Source of the DNA: Peromyscus leucopus
Taxonomy: Eukaryota > Chordata > Mammalia > Rodentia > Cricetidae
Reading direction: 5' to 3'
Assembly: GCF_004664715.2 (NCBI RefSeq)
Contig: NC_051071.1
Location: 2,940,501 to 3,004,500, forward strand
Length of the DNA: 64,000 nt
A program made the translations under genes and the position numbers. The notes beneath the pieces were generated by a model that had not been told where the DNA came from, ran no database searches, and was given only the letters and a program-made list of their open reading frames with translations. Shown in pieces: positions 1 to 10,585 of this stretch; position 1 is the first letter of the stretch; every line of letters starts with the position of its first letter.

Positions 1-9
1 GAAGAGCGT

Positions 10-372
10 TGCTATGACCTGAATGCAGAATGTCCCAGACAGACTCATGGTTTGGACACTCAGTCCCTAGCTGGTGGTGCTAATCAGGAAAGTTATAGAC
101 CCTTTAGAGGGTGGAGCCTCTCTGGAGGAAGTGTGTCACTGGGGGAGGCGGGACCTTGAGATTTCATGGCCTGGTTCCACTTCCTGTTCTCCCTCTGTTC
201 CCGGACTGCTAACAAGCAATGTGGCAGGCCAGTCTCCTGCTCCTGCTGTTACTACGCCTTGTCCACCAAGATGGACTCCATCCCTCTGGAACTGTGAGCC
301 TATGTGAACTCTTTCTCCCTTAAATTGCTTTTGCCAGGGCATTTTATCTGCAGCAACAGGAAAACACATGAA
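10..372 (+). mobile_element. MaLR-type LTR (ORR1/MT-like), decayed
   Basis: The order of landmarks is that of a rodent ERVL-MaLR LTR: 'tccctagctggtggtgc', 'gtggagcctctctggaggaagtgtgtcactggg', 'cacttcctgttct', 'aactgtgagcc', and a 3' end with 'ttgcttttgccagggcatttt'. The copy is diverged and its 3' edge is blurred. The family name is from memory and unverified. Confidence 0.75.
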
Positions 373-1486
373 CCTGGTAGAGGGTGGGGGCGTCTGTGCC
401 CAAGGACAGACAGGGACAACTTTGCAGCCCTGACCTGGAGCAGGTGCAAGGTCACAGTCAGCAGGGTGGTTCTCAGGAATGGCCATCAAGGAAACAGAAG
501 AGCTGGTACACAGGCCCTTAGATAAGAGAGGGTCTTCTCTGTGTGAGGAAGAGCAAAGGAAGTGTGTAAGGGGAGCGGGGAGGAAGCAGGGTGCGGAGGA
601 GACCTCCAGGAGCCCAGTGGAGCCCAGTGGAGCCCAGCGGAGAGGCAAGCAGGCTCTAAAGCTGTTGCCTGAATCCACAGCAGGTAGCCCAGATTTTCGC
701 TCAGTGTGGTGTAGTAATGCAAGTTGGCATAAGGGATGGCCACACACTCTGAGTGATTTGTAAGGACTGAAATGTAATCGCTCGCGGGTCTGCAAGCATC
801 AGAACTGAAGGTTCTGGCTGGCTCTCTGCTTCTGGAAGCTGCGAGGGTAGCTCCCTTCCAGGCCACCTGTGGCTTCTGGGGACTCCCAGTCCCCCTGGCT
901 CTTCTCAGCCTGAAGACACATTCTCTGGCCTTGTCCCAGCCCCTTTGCTTCCTGTTGGCTCTGGGGCCCACCTGAGAAAGTCCATGACAGCCCCATGTAG
1001 ACCTCCCTAACTGTATGTTATCCCATCTGCAATGAGACTTTTTTTTCCTAAATAAGGCCACATCCACAGGGGCTGCAGTCAATACACTGCAGGGAGTCGG
1101 GTGGACATGAGGGGGTGGCCAGTTCTAAGGCCACCACTGTCACCCAGGTATGTGATGTCAGTGGCCTGTCAGGGGGAGTGGGCTTTGGGAAAGATTCAGA
1201 GGCAACAGGTGCAGAGACAGCGCCCCCCAAAAGCCTCGGCACAGGGCCAAGCAGGAGGGAGAGGCTGAAGGTGCCTGGCAGGTTTTTGTCTCAAACAACT
1301 GGATAGATCATGGTATAAAAACACCTTTATTTTATCTTCTTTCTTACAAAATGTACCCTTCTCCCCAAACCCAATTAACCCAGTTTCCATTACCCAAGGG
1401 GCGACCCAAGCTCTTCAAAGCCAGGTCTGGCTCCCTGCAGACATTCCTTATAGCCGAAGAGCTCCAGGCAACATGAGAAGACCCTT
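373..1486. other. Unassigned single-copy DNA
   Basis: No gene or recognisable repeat is seen. The only structure is a 10-bp tandem triplication (agcccagtgg) at 611-640. Long minus-strand frames cross this stretch and the preceding LTR but resemble no protein. Confidence 0.6.
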
Positions 1487-1625
1487 CTGCGATTGCTAAG
1501 TAATTGCCTTTCAGCTATAAAAGTAATTAAGAAATGGCACCAATTTCCCTAAGTGTAATGTAATTAAATCCACTGGCTTGGAAAATCATTTGCGAAAAAC
1601 TGAAGAAGCAGAAAACCCAAGGGAC
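1487..1625. promoter_or_regulatory. Candidate conserved non-coding block
   Basis: Repeat-free, AT-rich DNA with homeodomain-type cores: TAATTG at 1501, TAATTAA at 1524 and TAATTAA at 1561. The density contrasts with the GC-richer flanks. Enhancer-like function is inferred from motif density only. Confidence 0.35.
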
Positions 1626-2503
1626 AGGGACATGGCGTGGCATGAGGTCTGAGAACTCTCCTAGGCCTTTCCCTAGATGCAGGGTCAGGGAGGCCTTGAT
1701 GGGCTTGGGTCCTGACGAGCCATGGAGGACAGTAAAGTTATAAGCCTGGCTGGTGTGACCAGGCCAAAGCAGAGCCTAGTCTGTGGGGTTCACCTGTCAG
1801 AACTCAGGCCAAGGGCGGAGCCCAGGGACTGGGCCACGTCAAGTAGAAATATGGTCCAGACTCCACAAGGTCAAAGGCAGCTCAGGTTTTAGTGGAGATG
1901 ACTATTGGGGAAACCAGGTGGCCAGCAGGGCCCAAAGAACAAAGTTGAGCCATGACAATGGCAGATTCTGATGGGACCAGAATGTTGCCAGTTGAGAAGG
2001 CCATGTGAGGCCTAGGCCAGAAACCCCTTTTGATGTGGCCCTAGCTGTCTGCATAGTCTATTGGGTTAGGGGAGCCTTAAGACTAAAGAGACCCAGTCCA
2101 GTATTCTACCCCATCAAATGTGGCCTTTCTCTTCCCAGGTGTGGCCGAGAAAGAACTTCTGAGTTAGGCAGAGGTCTGGGTTCACGATGTTATCCTGAGC
2201 AAAATGCTCAGCCTCTCTGAACTTGTTTCCTTCCCCAGTAAGCAATCCTTAGGAGAGTACGGCCGAAGGCACTTCATAAGTGACGATGGCTAGACAGCTA
2301 GGCCTTGGGAGTGCTGCTGCAGAAGTCTCCTCCCACACCACCCTTACCCTCATCCCAGTCCTCATGTGGGCATCGGCCCCTTTTCCTCCTCCTGACAAAA
2401 GCCCCTTCTCACTCAGCCTTGGACAGTTCCTCAAATATATAAAAAAGAAGGAATGGAGGTTCCTCCTTTGTGGAGTCCTGGGAGGATTTGGAGAGCAGCC
2501 AAT
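1626..2503. other. Unassigned single-copy DNA
   Basis: Nothing beyond unique-looking sequence is seen. No gene, tandem repeat or clear SINE or LTR is recognised. Confidence 0.55.
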
Positions 2504-2808
2504 CACGACTTGAATGTGAACCATCACTCACAGGCTGGGGTCTGAACACTTTGCTCCCAGCTGCTGTCACTATTTGGGAATGCAGTGGAACCTTTGGATG
2601 GTGGACCCTCTCTTGTCAGCAAACCTTGAGACTTACAGTCTGGTCCCAATTCCAGTCTGCCCTCCACTTCCTGCCACTAGGTAGCCTCCTTTGACTGTGT
2701 CTTCCTGACCGGGATGGACTGTATCCCCTCAGACCACGAGCCAAAAAGTAAATCTTAGCCGCTTTTGTCAGAGATTCAGCCACAGTGGCAAGAAAGGGAA
2801 CTAATCAG
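2504..2808 (+). mobile_element. MaLR-type LTR (ORR1-like)
   Basis: Recognised by 'acttgaatgtgaacc', 'cccagctgctgtcactatttggg', 'ggatggactgtatcccctc' and 'cttttgtcagagattc', ending in 'aagggaactaatcaga'. These match the order of ORR1-type LTR landmarks with many substitutions. Confidence 0.75.
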
Positions 2809-3007
2809 AGCTGGACAGGAAACAGGAGCACAGAGATCAGACTGGCAGGGCACTCTGCGTGCCTGCAGCAGGGCCTGGGTAGTGCTGCTCTCACTGAGAT
2901 TTAAAAGTAGCAGATAGAAGGAGAGGCCCAGAAGCTCTCCCAGCACAGCGGGAGTGCCTGCAGAGATAACCCCCCTTCCACTGTTCGAAACCCTCAGAGT
3001 GGGCAGA

Positions 3008-3232
3008 GCTGGGGCTCCGCTGGCAGCTCGCTTGCCTAGCATGCGTGACGTTCTAGATTCCATCCCCAGCACGGCATGAATCAGGCCCAGTGGCATACAC
3101 CTATTAATCTCAGCACACGGAAGGTAGAGGAAAAGGGATCAGAAGTTCAAGGTCAACCTCAGCTTCATAGTGAGTTCAAGGCCAAGGCCAGCCTGGGCTA
3201 CATGAGACCCTGTCTCAACAACAACAACAAAA
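3008..3232 (+). mobile_element. B4 SINE (ID head joined to B1 body)
   Basis: An ID/tRNA-like head ('cgcttgcctagcatgcgtga...ccatccccagca') is followed by a B1-like body ('ccagtggcatacacctattaatctcagcac...gccagcctgggctacatgagaccctgtctc') and a CAA-rich tail. This is the dimeric B4 layout. Confidence 0.8.
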
Positions 3233-3552
3233 GCCCAGAAGCCTGGCCTTGATGTTGCTTTAGTTTTCAAGAACTCATGGTTTGGGGGGACCTGATTTCA
3301 CTCTAGCCTGGCACGCTATGAGCAACTGTATGAGATGTGTTATGCCTTTACATTTCAGGGTGGCCAGATGACTGGTGGAAGCAGAGCCTCGTTCGGCTGA
3401 GGGGCTCCTCCGCAGATCACTGTTCTCCAGCCTCCTTTCCACTCAGACTCCACTGCTGGAGTCTGGTGCGGGCTCCCCCGAATTCAGCACAGCCTGCAGA
3501 TCCCATCCTGGGGAGACTGTCCTGGGTGTCCTGCCCCTTGGCCCAGCCTACT
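3233..3552. other. Unassigned single-copy DNA
   Basis: No repeat or gene recognised. Short open frames on the plus strand show no protein similarity I can name. Confidence 0.5.
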
Positions 3553-4240
3553 TCTCTGTCGCTGTGGTAAACAGCATAACCCAAAGCCACTTGGGGAGCA
3601 AAGGGCTTGTCTGGCTTACAGGTGACCGTCCATCATTAAGGGAAGACAAGACAGGAACTTAGAGGCAGGAACTGAAGCGGGGACACTGCTTATGGACGTG
3701 TTCCCCATGGCTTGCTCAGCCTGCTTTCTTCGACAAGCCAGGACCACCAGCCCACACTGGGCTGGGTCCTCCCACGTCCATCATTATATTAGCTAATTTT
3801 CTTCTTCTGTGATAATATACCACGGCCAACTCAACTTAGAGAAGGAAGGGCTTATTTTGACTTCTGATTCCCTAGGGAAGGGTCTATTATGGTGGGAAAG
3901 CATGGCGGCAGGCAGGCATGGCGGCCAGGGCAGGGAGCTGAGAGCTCCCCTCCTCAACTGTAAGCATGAAGGAGAGTGAATTGGAAGTGATAACGTCTTT
4001 AAACTCTCAAAACCCACCTCCCGTGACATTCTTCGTCCCATAAGGCCTCACCTCCTTGACCTCCCCTAACAGCGTTACCAACTGAGGACCAAGTGTTCAA
4101 ATACCCGAGCCTATGGGAGACATTTTCATTCAAATCACTCGAATCATTAATTAAGAAAATGCTTCCACAGATATTGCCTGCAGGCCAATCTGATGGAGGT
4201 AATTCTTCGGCCGGGGCTCCCTCTTCCCAGAGGACTCCAG
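3553..4240 (-). mobile_element. MaLR LTR (MTD-like), split by a second LTR
   Basis: The left part (3553-3786) reads as the antisense of a rodent MaLR LTR: 'aagccacttggggagcaaagggcttgtctggcttacag', 'gcttgctcagcctgctttctt', 'accaccagcccacactgggctgggtcctccc'. It resumes at 4143 with 'tcattaattaagaaaatgc' and runs to about 4240. The gap is filled by another LTR. Confidence 0.75.
3787..4142 (-). mobile_element. MaLR LTR nested inside the previous LTR
   Basis: Antisense MaLR landmarks are present: 'cttctgtgataatataccac', 'ggaagggcttattttgac', 'gggaccaag...caaatacc...cctatgggagacattt'. ATCATTA lies at both edges (3780-3786 and 4143-4149), as expected for a target duplication of at least 5 bp. It inserted after the host LTR. 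Confidence 0.8.
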
Positions 4241-4964
4241 TAAAGCTCAGAACACGCCTCCATTTCGGCACCTTGTGAAGCTTGCCAGTGCTTCACAATG
4301 GAGATTGGCGTAAGCCTCAGATCTCTCTGTCACGCCTTACCCACCACCTCAAGGGCCCTCCCTCCTCACTCCTGCTGCCCTGGCACTGCTACACTTCCTG
4401 TAGGAAACAGCTTCTGGAGGCGCATGGCATGACTACCTGGTTCCCAAAGGGCTGTGCTATGTTGGGAGGTTGCAGACGCTTAGGAAGTGAAACCAAGTTG
4501 GACGAAGTAGGTCACTAGGGATGGGTCCTTGGGGTCCCGTGTGCCCTGGTCATGTGTTGCCTCACCTGACAGCTGTCTAGTGAACAGCTAGCTAGCTGTT
4601 CTCTCAGTCTCTCGTCAGCATGATGTTCCCCATCAGCACACAGGGGAAGGCTTGAATCTTCTGGACCCGCGAGCCAATGTAATCCATCCCTCCCCAGTGT
4701 TCGGCCAGGGCTTCAGGGTAACAACAGAAACATAGCCATGACAGTGGCTGAAAAGTGGGGAAAACTCCACTGCCGCTGGTGGGGAAAGCCTGGGAGACTT
4801 TGAAGAGATAGCTTTTTAAAAGTCTAAAATCTGCAAGCAGAGCTCCGCGGGTGTTCTGAGATTCTTGTGGGATCTCAGAACACGGTGCCGACAGGGCCAC
4901 AAGTGGTAAAAACCTGGCTGGTGAGGTTTCAGATGTCAACCTGAGGAGATCCAGGATCGCCTCA
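4241..4964. other. Mostly unassigned DNA with a short MaLR-like scrap
   Basis: Positions 4435-4545 ('gttgggaggttgcagacgcttaggaagtgaa...gaagtaggtcactagggatgggtccttgggg') look like a weak MaLR fragment. The rest is unassigned. A 166-residue minus-strand frame here ends within the next LTR and resembles no protein. Confidence 0.45.
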
Positions 4965-5280
4965 GGGGCCAGTCTCTGTTCAGGTCCGTGAGGAATTTTC
5001 CAGATTGTGTTCCTTAAGGTGGGAAGAACTGCCCTAACCATAGTCAGCACCGTACCACGGTTGGGATCCAAGACTGAATAAAAAGGAGAAAACAGCATCC
5101 GCATTCACTTTCTCTGCTTCCAGACTGCAGATGTCAAGTGACCAGCTGCCTCACGTGCCCGCTCCCCACGCCTTCCCACCATGACGGACTGCACCCTCAA
5201 ACTGTGTGCCTCAAACTCTTCCTTCAAGTTGTGTTTGTTGAGTATTTGGTCATAAACACCAGAAAAATATCCAGCACAGT
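4965..5280 (+). mobile_element. MaLR LTR fragment (ORR1-like)
   Basis: 'gtccgtgaggaattttccag', 'aggtgggaagaactgccct', 'gactgaataaaaaggagaaa', 'ccagactgcagatgtcaagtgaccagctgcctcac' and 'catgacggactgcaccctcaaactgtg' appear in family order. The copy resembles the LTR at 61373-61740. Confidence 0.75.
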
Positions 5281-5793
5281 TGGGGACAGGACTTGACTGG
5301 GGTCACACCGGAGGCTGTCGTCTCGTCTCCTGTGCTCTGTGGTACACCACCGACTGCTTGGATAGCCAGGATCATGGCCGTGCAGTGAGGGAAATTGGTG
5401 ATTCTCGCTCGATTCAGTTGACTCTACTTGGTCTGGCCCTTCTGGATTGCGCCTGGCTCTACCTTGGTCAGGGACTTCAAGGGCATTGGATGCATGATGC
5501 CCAGCAGCTCATGTTGTCTGCCAGCCAGAACCTCAGCTGGGTTCTCAGGTGGCTGCTATGCACAACACTCATGGCCTCTCCATGTGGGATTCACTGGGTT
5601 TCCTGACACATGGCAGCCAGGTTCCAACAGAGACCCAGGAGGGAAAGGAAGGCGTTTTTTATAATTAAATGATCTTTCCTTAGCACAAATCCCTTAGACT
5701 TCTAAGGGATGCCGCACAGACCCTACCACTCCTAGAAAGAATGTCCAAGCACATTCTATGAACAAAGGGAGTTAGAACACATTGTTGCAGCCA

Positions 5794-5797
<4 letters not shown>
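5281..5797. other. Unassigned DNA, possibly an old repeat
   Basis: 'ccagaacctcagctgggttctcagg...atggcctctccatgtggg' (5524-5590) has the feel of an ancient mammalian LTR, but I cannot name it. No gene is seen. Confidence 0.35.

Positions 5798-5847
<50 letters not shown>
5798..5847 (+). repeat. (CA)n microsatellite
   Basis: A pure CA dinucleotide run of about 50 bp. Confidence 0.98.
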
Positions 5848-5849
<2 letters not shown>

Positions 5850-6779
5850 CCCTGCCCGAGAATGACAGTGATTGTCATTTTGGGGGTCAGGCCACCACCC
5901 TCGGAGCAAAGCTCAGATGGACTAGCTGTGACTCTGAATGACCCTTCTCGTCTCTTCCATTCCGTGCTCTCAACTGAAAACACGGAGGTAGGGCGGGACA
6001 CCGCTCTTCTTTTTCAGTTATGCTGTGAGTCTTGAAATGGCAACGGATATGGAGCATTCGAGGGCCTAGCGCAGCTCAAGGTGGAAGCTTTTCTCAGTCC
6101 TACCAGCCAGCCCCTCCAGCAGCTATTTCTGTGGCCCTAGGAGCCATTCGCTCAGGGTTGGGAACTGCAGAACCACACTGGCCACTCACGTCCTGGCCGT
6201 CATCTTCAAAGATGGCCTGGGCTTTGTGAACTTCAGTCCTGAATGACCATTCTTTGAAGCCACTCACGGCAGCCTCAACCCCTTGGGGGAGTTCATTCAA
6301 ACATCCACACAAGAGCCCAGGGGGATACGTGGTCAGTGATAGGACCGGAAAGACACACAGAGACCCTGTGGTCTTCCACCCCAGCTTGCCAGCTCGGCAG
6401 AAAGGCCATGTTTAGTTTGAAAACAGCCGGCTTTATCAGCACCAACCCTGCCTGCAATCTGCCCCTACAGCTGAGTAAACAGCCCTGCTCCACAAGTACC
6501 CTGGCCCAACTCTGGAAACCCACTGGGCTTATCTGTCTCACTCTCGCCAGGCCAGCCCGTGTCCCCTCCTTTGAGGTACACTCCTGCCCTAGGATGGCCC
6601 CATGGGTCCTGGAGGCCTGCCCTTGGCCCTGGATCCTCCTAGTCCTTTTCCATTCTGACGCTTCTCTCATCAGCAGAGTGAGGATAATGTGACCTGTGGG
6701 CCGATTCAGCTGGCAGGATTGAGTGAGATGGCATTATCAGGAGGTGTGGGGGGCCAGAGAGCCTGGCTTCACTGCGGAG
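5848..6779. other. Unassigned single-copy DNA
   Basis: No repeat family or gene is recognised. Frames of about 120 residues occur on both strands at 6293-6692, but neither resembles a known protein. Confidence 0.5.
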
Positions 6780-6945
6780 AGATAGCAGGGTAGGATCCAA
6801 AACCAGCCTTTGTTCATGCCTGTGGCCACCACCATTGTATCCTACATTCTGCACATCCTTAGGCAAGTCCACCAACTTCTCTGAGGTTTGGCTTCTTACC
6901 CGTGAGCACGTAATACTGAGACTCGTGAGAAAGCTGAGAAGGTGG
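6780..6945 (+). mobile_element. MIR SINE relic
   Basis: 'ccttaggcaagtccaccaacttctctgaggtttggcttcttacc' matches the MIR core ('gggcaagtcacttaacctctctgagcctcagtttcctca') with decay typical of an ancient mammalian MIR. Confidence 0.6.
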
Positions 6946-6954
6946 ATTAAGAGT

Positions 6955-7157
6955 GTGGACTGGGGAGATGGCTCAGAGGCTGAGAGCACTGACTGCTTTT
7001 CCAGAGGATCCGGGTTCAATTCCCAACACCTACATGGCAGCTCCCTGCTGTCTAGAACTCCAGTTCCGAGAGACTCGACACTCTCACATAGACATACATA
7101 CAGGCAAAACACCAATGCACATAAAATAAAGTTAAATTTAAAAAATAAAAAATAAAA
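6955..7157 (+). mobile_element. B2 SINE
   Basis: A tRNA-like head 'ctggggagatggctcagaggctgagagcactgactgctttt' with a B-box-like 'gggttcaattcccaa', then the B2 body and an A-rich 'aataaa' tail. Confidence 0.9.
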
Positions 7158-7338
7158 GAGTGCTTACTGCTCTTTCAGAGAACCAGAATTCAGTTCCTAG
7201 CACCCATGTTGAGTAACTTACAACCACCTGGTAACTCTTGCTCCAGGGGATTCAACGCCCTCTCCTGGCCTCAGTGGACACCTGCACACACATGCTCATA
7301 CACATAAATAAAAATAATATAAGACATCTTAAAAAGAA
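7158..7338 (+). mobile_element. B2 SINE, 5' truncated, in the tail of the previous B2
   Basis: Starts mid-head at 'gtgcttactgctctttcagag' directly after the first B2 tail. It continues 'cagttcctagcacccatg...ccctctcctggcctcagtggacacctgcacacacatg' to an 'aaataaaaat' tail. Confidence 0.85.
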
Positions 7339-7348
7339 GTGATACTGG

Positions 7349-7471
7349 AGCTGGGCATGCTGGTTCATGCCATCAATCCCAGCACTTTGTGAGTTCGAGG
7401 CTAGTCTGGTCTACATAGTAAGTTTCAGGACAAGCTGCATAGTGAGAGCCTGTCTTAAAAAAAAAAAAAAA
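7349..7471 (+). mobile_element. B1 SINE
   Basis: 'gctgggcatgctggttcatgccatcaatcccagcacttt...gagttcgaggctagtctggtctacatagt' with a poly(A) tail ending at 7471. It shows B1 body divergence and a short internal deletion. Confidence 0.9.
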
Positions 7472-7635
7472 TCCTATGAGAACTGTGGAGATGTGGTGTA
7501 TGGACCCTTTATCTGTGGTGGCGAGTATTCCAGGGGTGACAATGAACTCACTCCATTCTTTTAAGGGGGCCTGGGAGACTGTGTCTTTTAAAGCATGTAT
7601 TTATACTTGTCATAGAGATACAATGAAGGGTCATG

Positions 7636-7866
7636 CGATGTCTCACTGGTTCACATGTTGAAGGTGTGTCCCCAGCTGGTGGCACTGTTATGGGAGGTGC
7701 TGGGAACTTGTAATAGTTGATCTTGATTGGATTGAGAGTTACCACACAGAAATGTGGTAAAGCACATGTCTGGGAGTGTCTGTAAGGACCTTTCCAGGGG
7801 TGAATGGATCCTCCGAGGCTTTGATCTAATTAATCACTGGCTTCATCTATTTATGAACTCAAAATC
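7636..7866 (+). mobile_element. Decayed MaLR LTR fragments
   Basis: 'ggttcacatgttgaaggtgtgtccccagctggtggcactgt' is the 5' part of an ORR1-like LTR. 'ttgatcttgattggattgagagttacc...gggagtgtctgtaaggacctttccag' resembles a second MaLR type. Boundaries are uncertain. Confidence 0.55.
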
Positions 7867-7880
7867 TGAAGGCCAAATCA

Positions 7881-8002
7881 GGCATGTGATGTAAGCATGC
7901 AACTCCAGCATTCCAGAGGCAGAGGCAGGAGATGAGGAGTCCATGGTTATCCTCAGCTACTTATCAAGTTCCTGGCCAACCTGAGCTATATGAGACTCTC
8001 GC
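7881..8002 (+). mobile_element. B1-related SINE, old
   Basis: 'ggcatgtgatgtaagcatgcaactccagcattccagaggcagaggcagga...ctggccaacctgagctatatgagactct' follows the B1 order with many changes. Confidence 0.6.
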
Positions 8003-8128
8003 GAGGTGGAATTGTGGAAGATGACGTCACGTTGCCACTGTCTCTACTATGAGGCACCAGAGTGACTCTTAGGGCCACCGAGCCAGTAAGTGACAGAATT
8101 TGTCAGTCAGAAAGTCCTGTTTTTATAT

Positions 8129-8153
8129 CTTTGTGTCTGTCTGTCTGTTGCTA

Positions 8154-8187
<34 letters not shown>
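8129..8187 (+). repeat. (TGTC)n and (CA)n microsatellite
   Basis: A short TGTC run (from 8132) leads into a CA run at 8155-8187. Confidence 0.95.
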
Positions 8188-8191
<4 letters not shown>

Positions 8192-8439
8192 GCATCCGTG
8201 CATCCTCAGGACTTAAAAAAACCACAAACTAAAGACGCCAAACATGGACCAAGCCGTGAAATGCACCTGCTTTCTTGGGGACAGCTAGTGTCTCAGCTTC
8301 TCCGAAGACTTCCATTTTTTTGTGGTTGGGTACACAAAACTTCTGATCCTGGGCTCAGATTCTGTGGCTAAAACGATATTTCTAAACAAACTCTTTTTCT
8401 CCCTCCTCCTTCCCTCCTTCCCTCCCAAGATCAAAGGAG
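8188..8439. other. Unassigned single-copy DNA
   Basis: A short C/T-rich patch lies at 8398-8428. Otherwise nothing is recognised. Confidence 0.5.
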
Positions 8440-8690
8440 GCATTTGGGCCTTTATGATAACATTCATTTGGAGAGAGATGGTAATATATAAGATTAATGA
8501 AAATTAACATAATCCCTCTGGGTAGGAGAGCTTTTGTTCACTCGTTTGTCCTGCTGTTAATTATGCAGTAGGTGGTGAGAAATGCTTTAAATCAAAGATG
8601 CCTGGAAAACCATTTAAATGATTTTCACCTAATTAGCTTCCCTGCCCATTCTCTTAAATCCCTCCCTAGTGCAGTCCTTGCTTTAGACGT
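8440..8690. promoter_or_regulatory. Candidate conserved non-coding block
   Basis: Repeat-free and AT-rich, with ATTAATG at 8493, TTAATTA at 8557 and TAATTAG at 8631, plus 'ccatttaaatgatttt' between them. Composition and motif density look like a developmental enhancer. Function is inferred. Confidence 0.4.
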
Positions 8691-8910
8691 GAACTTTGCA
8701 AGAGTCAGGGACCCTGAGCTCCACGTGGAACAAGGAACCATTCCAGCTCACGGGCTCTGACCCACCAACCGATTTATTTTTTCAGACTGTAGATGGGAGA
8801 TCAAAGGAAAGTTTATCAGTGTCTGTCTCCCTTTTAGCCTGCCCAGCCAGACTTTGTGACAAGGCTCTATCAACCTTGAGGTTGAGAAAGCCCCACCTCT
8901 GGGAAGTGCT
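8691..8910. other. Unassigned single-copy DNA
   Basis: Nothing recognised. It leads directly into a purine tract. Confidence 0.5.
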
Positions 8911-9016
8911 GGGGGGGATGGGGGAGGGGAGGAGGAAGATAGAAGGAAAGGAAGAGAGAGGAGAAGAGGAGAGGGAGGGAAGAAGGGAGAAAAAGAGGGA
9001 GGGGGGGAGAGAGAGA
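8911..9016 (+). repeat. G/A-rich purine tract with G-quadruplex potential
   Basis: Starts with runs of seven, five and four G (8911-8927) and continues as GGA/GAGA-rich sequence to 9016, with few or no pyrimidines after the first 20 bp. Confidence 0.9.
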
Positions 9017-9406
9017 CCCCCATCAGAACACTGTTAGATTGTTGGTGGCAGGAACTGCCATAGGGCATCCAGCTAGCCTGTGAAAGAGCCTGAGGTCAGA
9101 GGTGGCAGAGGCTGGGTGGCTAAGAGAGCCAGTTGGTATAATCTAGAGACCCAGGGTCCTAGATTCATGAAGGTTCCTCCACTTTGTTAATCTCTCTGAA
9201 ACTGGGATACTTGCATATCTTAAAGGAACTCTTAGGGATGGAGTGTGCTGGGGGGGCGGGGCAGGAGGGTGACAGGAAGATGGCGGTGGGGCAATGGAGA
9301 TAGCAGAGGGAGGATGGTGGGAAATGAAGAGCAGCAAAGCCTCCCAGGACTTCTGAATCCAGAACTCCTTTGCCTGTCTTTATGGCATTTCTAAACATGA
9401 AAGGAA
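9017..9406. other. Unassigned DNA with a G-rich patch
   Basis: G runs at 9250-9268 (seven, four, two and three G). No gene or named repeat. Confidence 0.5.
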
Positions 9407-9490
9407 ACTCTGGGTTCAGTCCCCAGCATCACAAAAACTCTAGGGATGGAGGCAGGAGGATTACAAATTACACAGTGAGTTGGAGGCATC
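9407..9490 (+). mobile_element. B4 SINE remnant
   Basis: 'ctctgggttcagtccccagcatcacaaaa' is the 3' part of an ID-like head. 'tagggatggaggcaggaggattacaaatt' is a B1-like piece. Confidence 0.55.
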
Positions 9491-10314
9491 GTCTGTAGAG
9501 CCTCCAGGATCAGACAAGAGGATTATGTCTTCAGTTCTCTCCAATCTCCACCAACCGGGTGGCACTGAGAGAGTCATTCTGTTTCTGAGAGTCTTGGAAA
9601 CTCTGAGGCAACACAACCCTTTGGACCAGAGTCTAGGAAGAATCCCAGGCAAGACCCAATAGCTCGGCCACCTGCGGAGTCCGCCACAGGCGGCTTTTCT
9701 CTTGTCACAGATTCAAAATGCAGAGGGAAAGAAAATTCCTTCAGCAGACACCTCCTCCAGCTTAATAGAAGCCGGGCTGCCAGACAGCTCCCGTGCAAAC
9801 CGGAGTCTTCCTCCTCACAGCTCTTCCCTTTCTTTATCCCAGACAATCTGTCCATTGATGACAAGGAGAGATTTTTCAGACACCCAGAGTCGCAATTATT
9901 TGGACATTTGTGGAACACGTCTGTTAATGATTTGGGATCCTACGGACTTACTTTGAATTAATTCCTTTTTAAAGGGGTGGTTTGGCTTCCCATGAAGGGG
10001 CAGACCCAGGATGCCCAGCCTCCACCTCACACTAAATGAACTTTTTACAGGTTCCAGATGACGCCTGGCACCTGGCAGGAGGGAGGCAGCTCCGAAGGTC
10101 AGTTGGAACCAGAGTTCCCTGGGCCACCCCTTCAGGCATGGGGCAGGGAGGGATGCCCTCCCAGGCAGGTATTTCAGCAATGTCTTTGAGGGGCCTCTGG
10201 GAGTCTCAGCAGGAACCTTTGGGAAATTGAGTCCCAAAGCTTGTGTCCCACATATGTATACTCCTACTTCCAAAGGAAGGCTGGGCCCTTCCAGAAGGCT
10301 CCCTGCCGTTCTTC

Positions 10315-10316
<2 letters not shown>
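9491..10316. other. Unassigned DNA with a weak conserved-looking patch
   Basis: The 9835-9985 segment is AT-richer ('ctgtccattgatgac', 'cgcaattatttgg', 'tttgaattaattcctttttaaagg') and repeat-free, so it could be a minor conserved element. The remainder shows nothing. Confidence 0.35.

Positions 10317-10368
<52 letters not shown>
10317..10368 (+). repeat. (GT)n microsatellite
   Basis: A pure GT run of about 52 bp. Confidence 0.98.
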
Positions 10369-10369
<1 letters not shown>

Positions 10370-10399
10370 GATAACTGGGCCAGGGAAATACCTCTATAA

Positions 10400-10585
10400 G
10401 AGCTTTGCCTATAAAGTCCCTAAGGTGCTGTGCCATGGAAGCTTGAGAACCCATATTCAACCCCAGAGCCCACATAAAAAGCCAAGCTTCACAGCCATGC
10501 TTGAATTCCAAGCTGAGGGGAGTCCCAGATCCTCTCTGGGGATCCCTGGCCAGGCAACCTAACCTAAGTGATGATAAGGAGACAC
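10400..10585 (+). mobile_element. B4-like SINE, diverged
   Basis: 'gcttgagaacccatattcaaccccagagcccacataaaaagcc' then 'catgcttgaattccaagctgagggg...ctggccaggcaacctaacctaa' follow the B4 head/body order. The 5' edge is unclear. Confidence 0.5.

Noticed and set aside
136..1082. Overlapping 219- and 198-residue minus-strand frames
   Set aside because: One reads antisense through a MaLR LTR; both lack similarity and show no splice or initiation context.
4604..5104. 166-residue minus-strand frame
   Set aside because: Its N-terminal part lies in an ORR1-like LTR; no recognisable domain or splice context.
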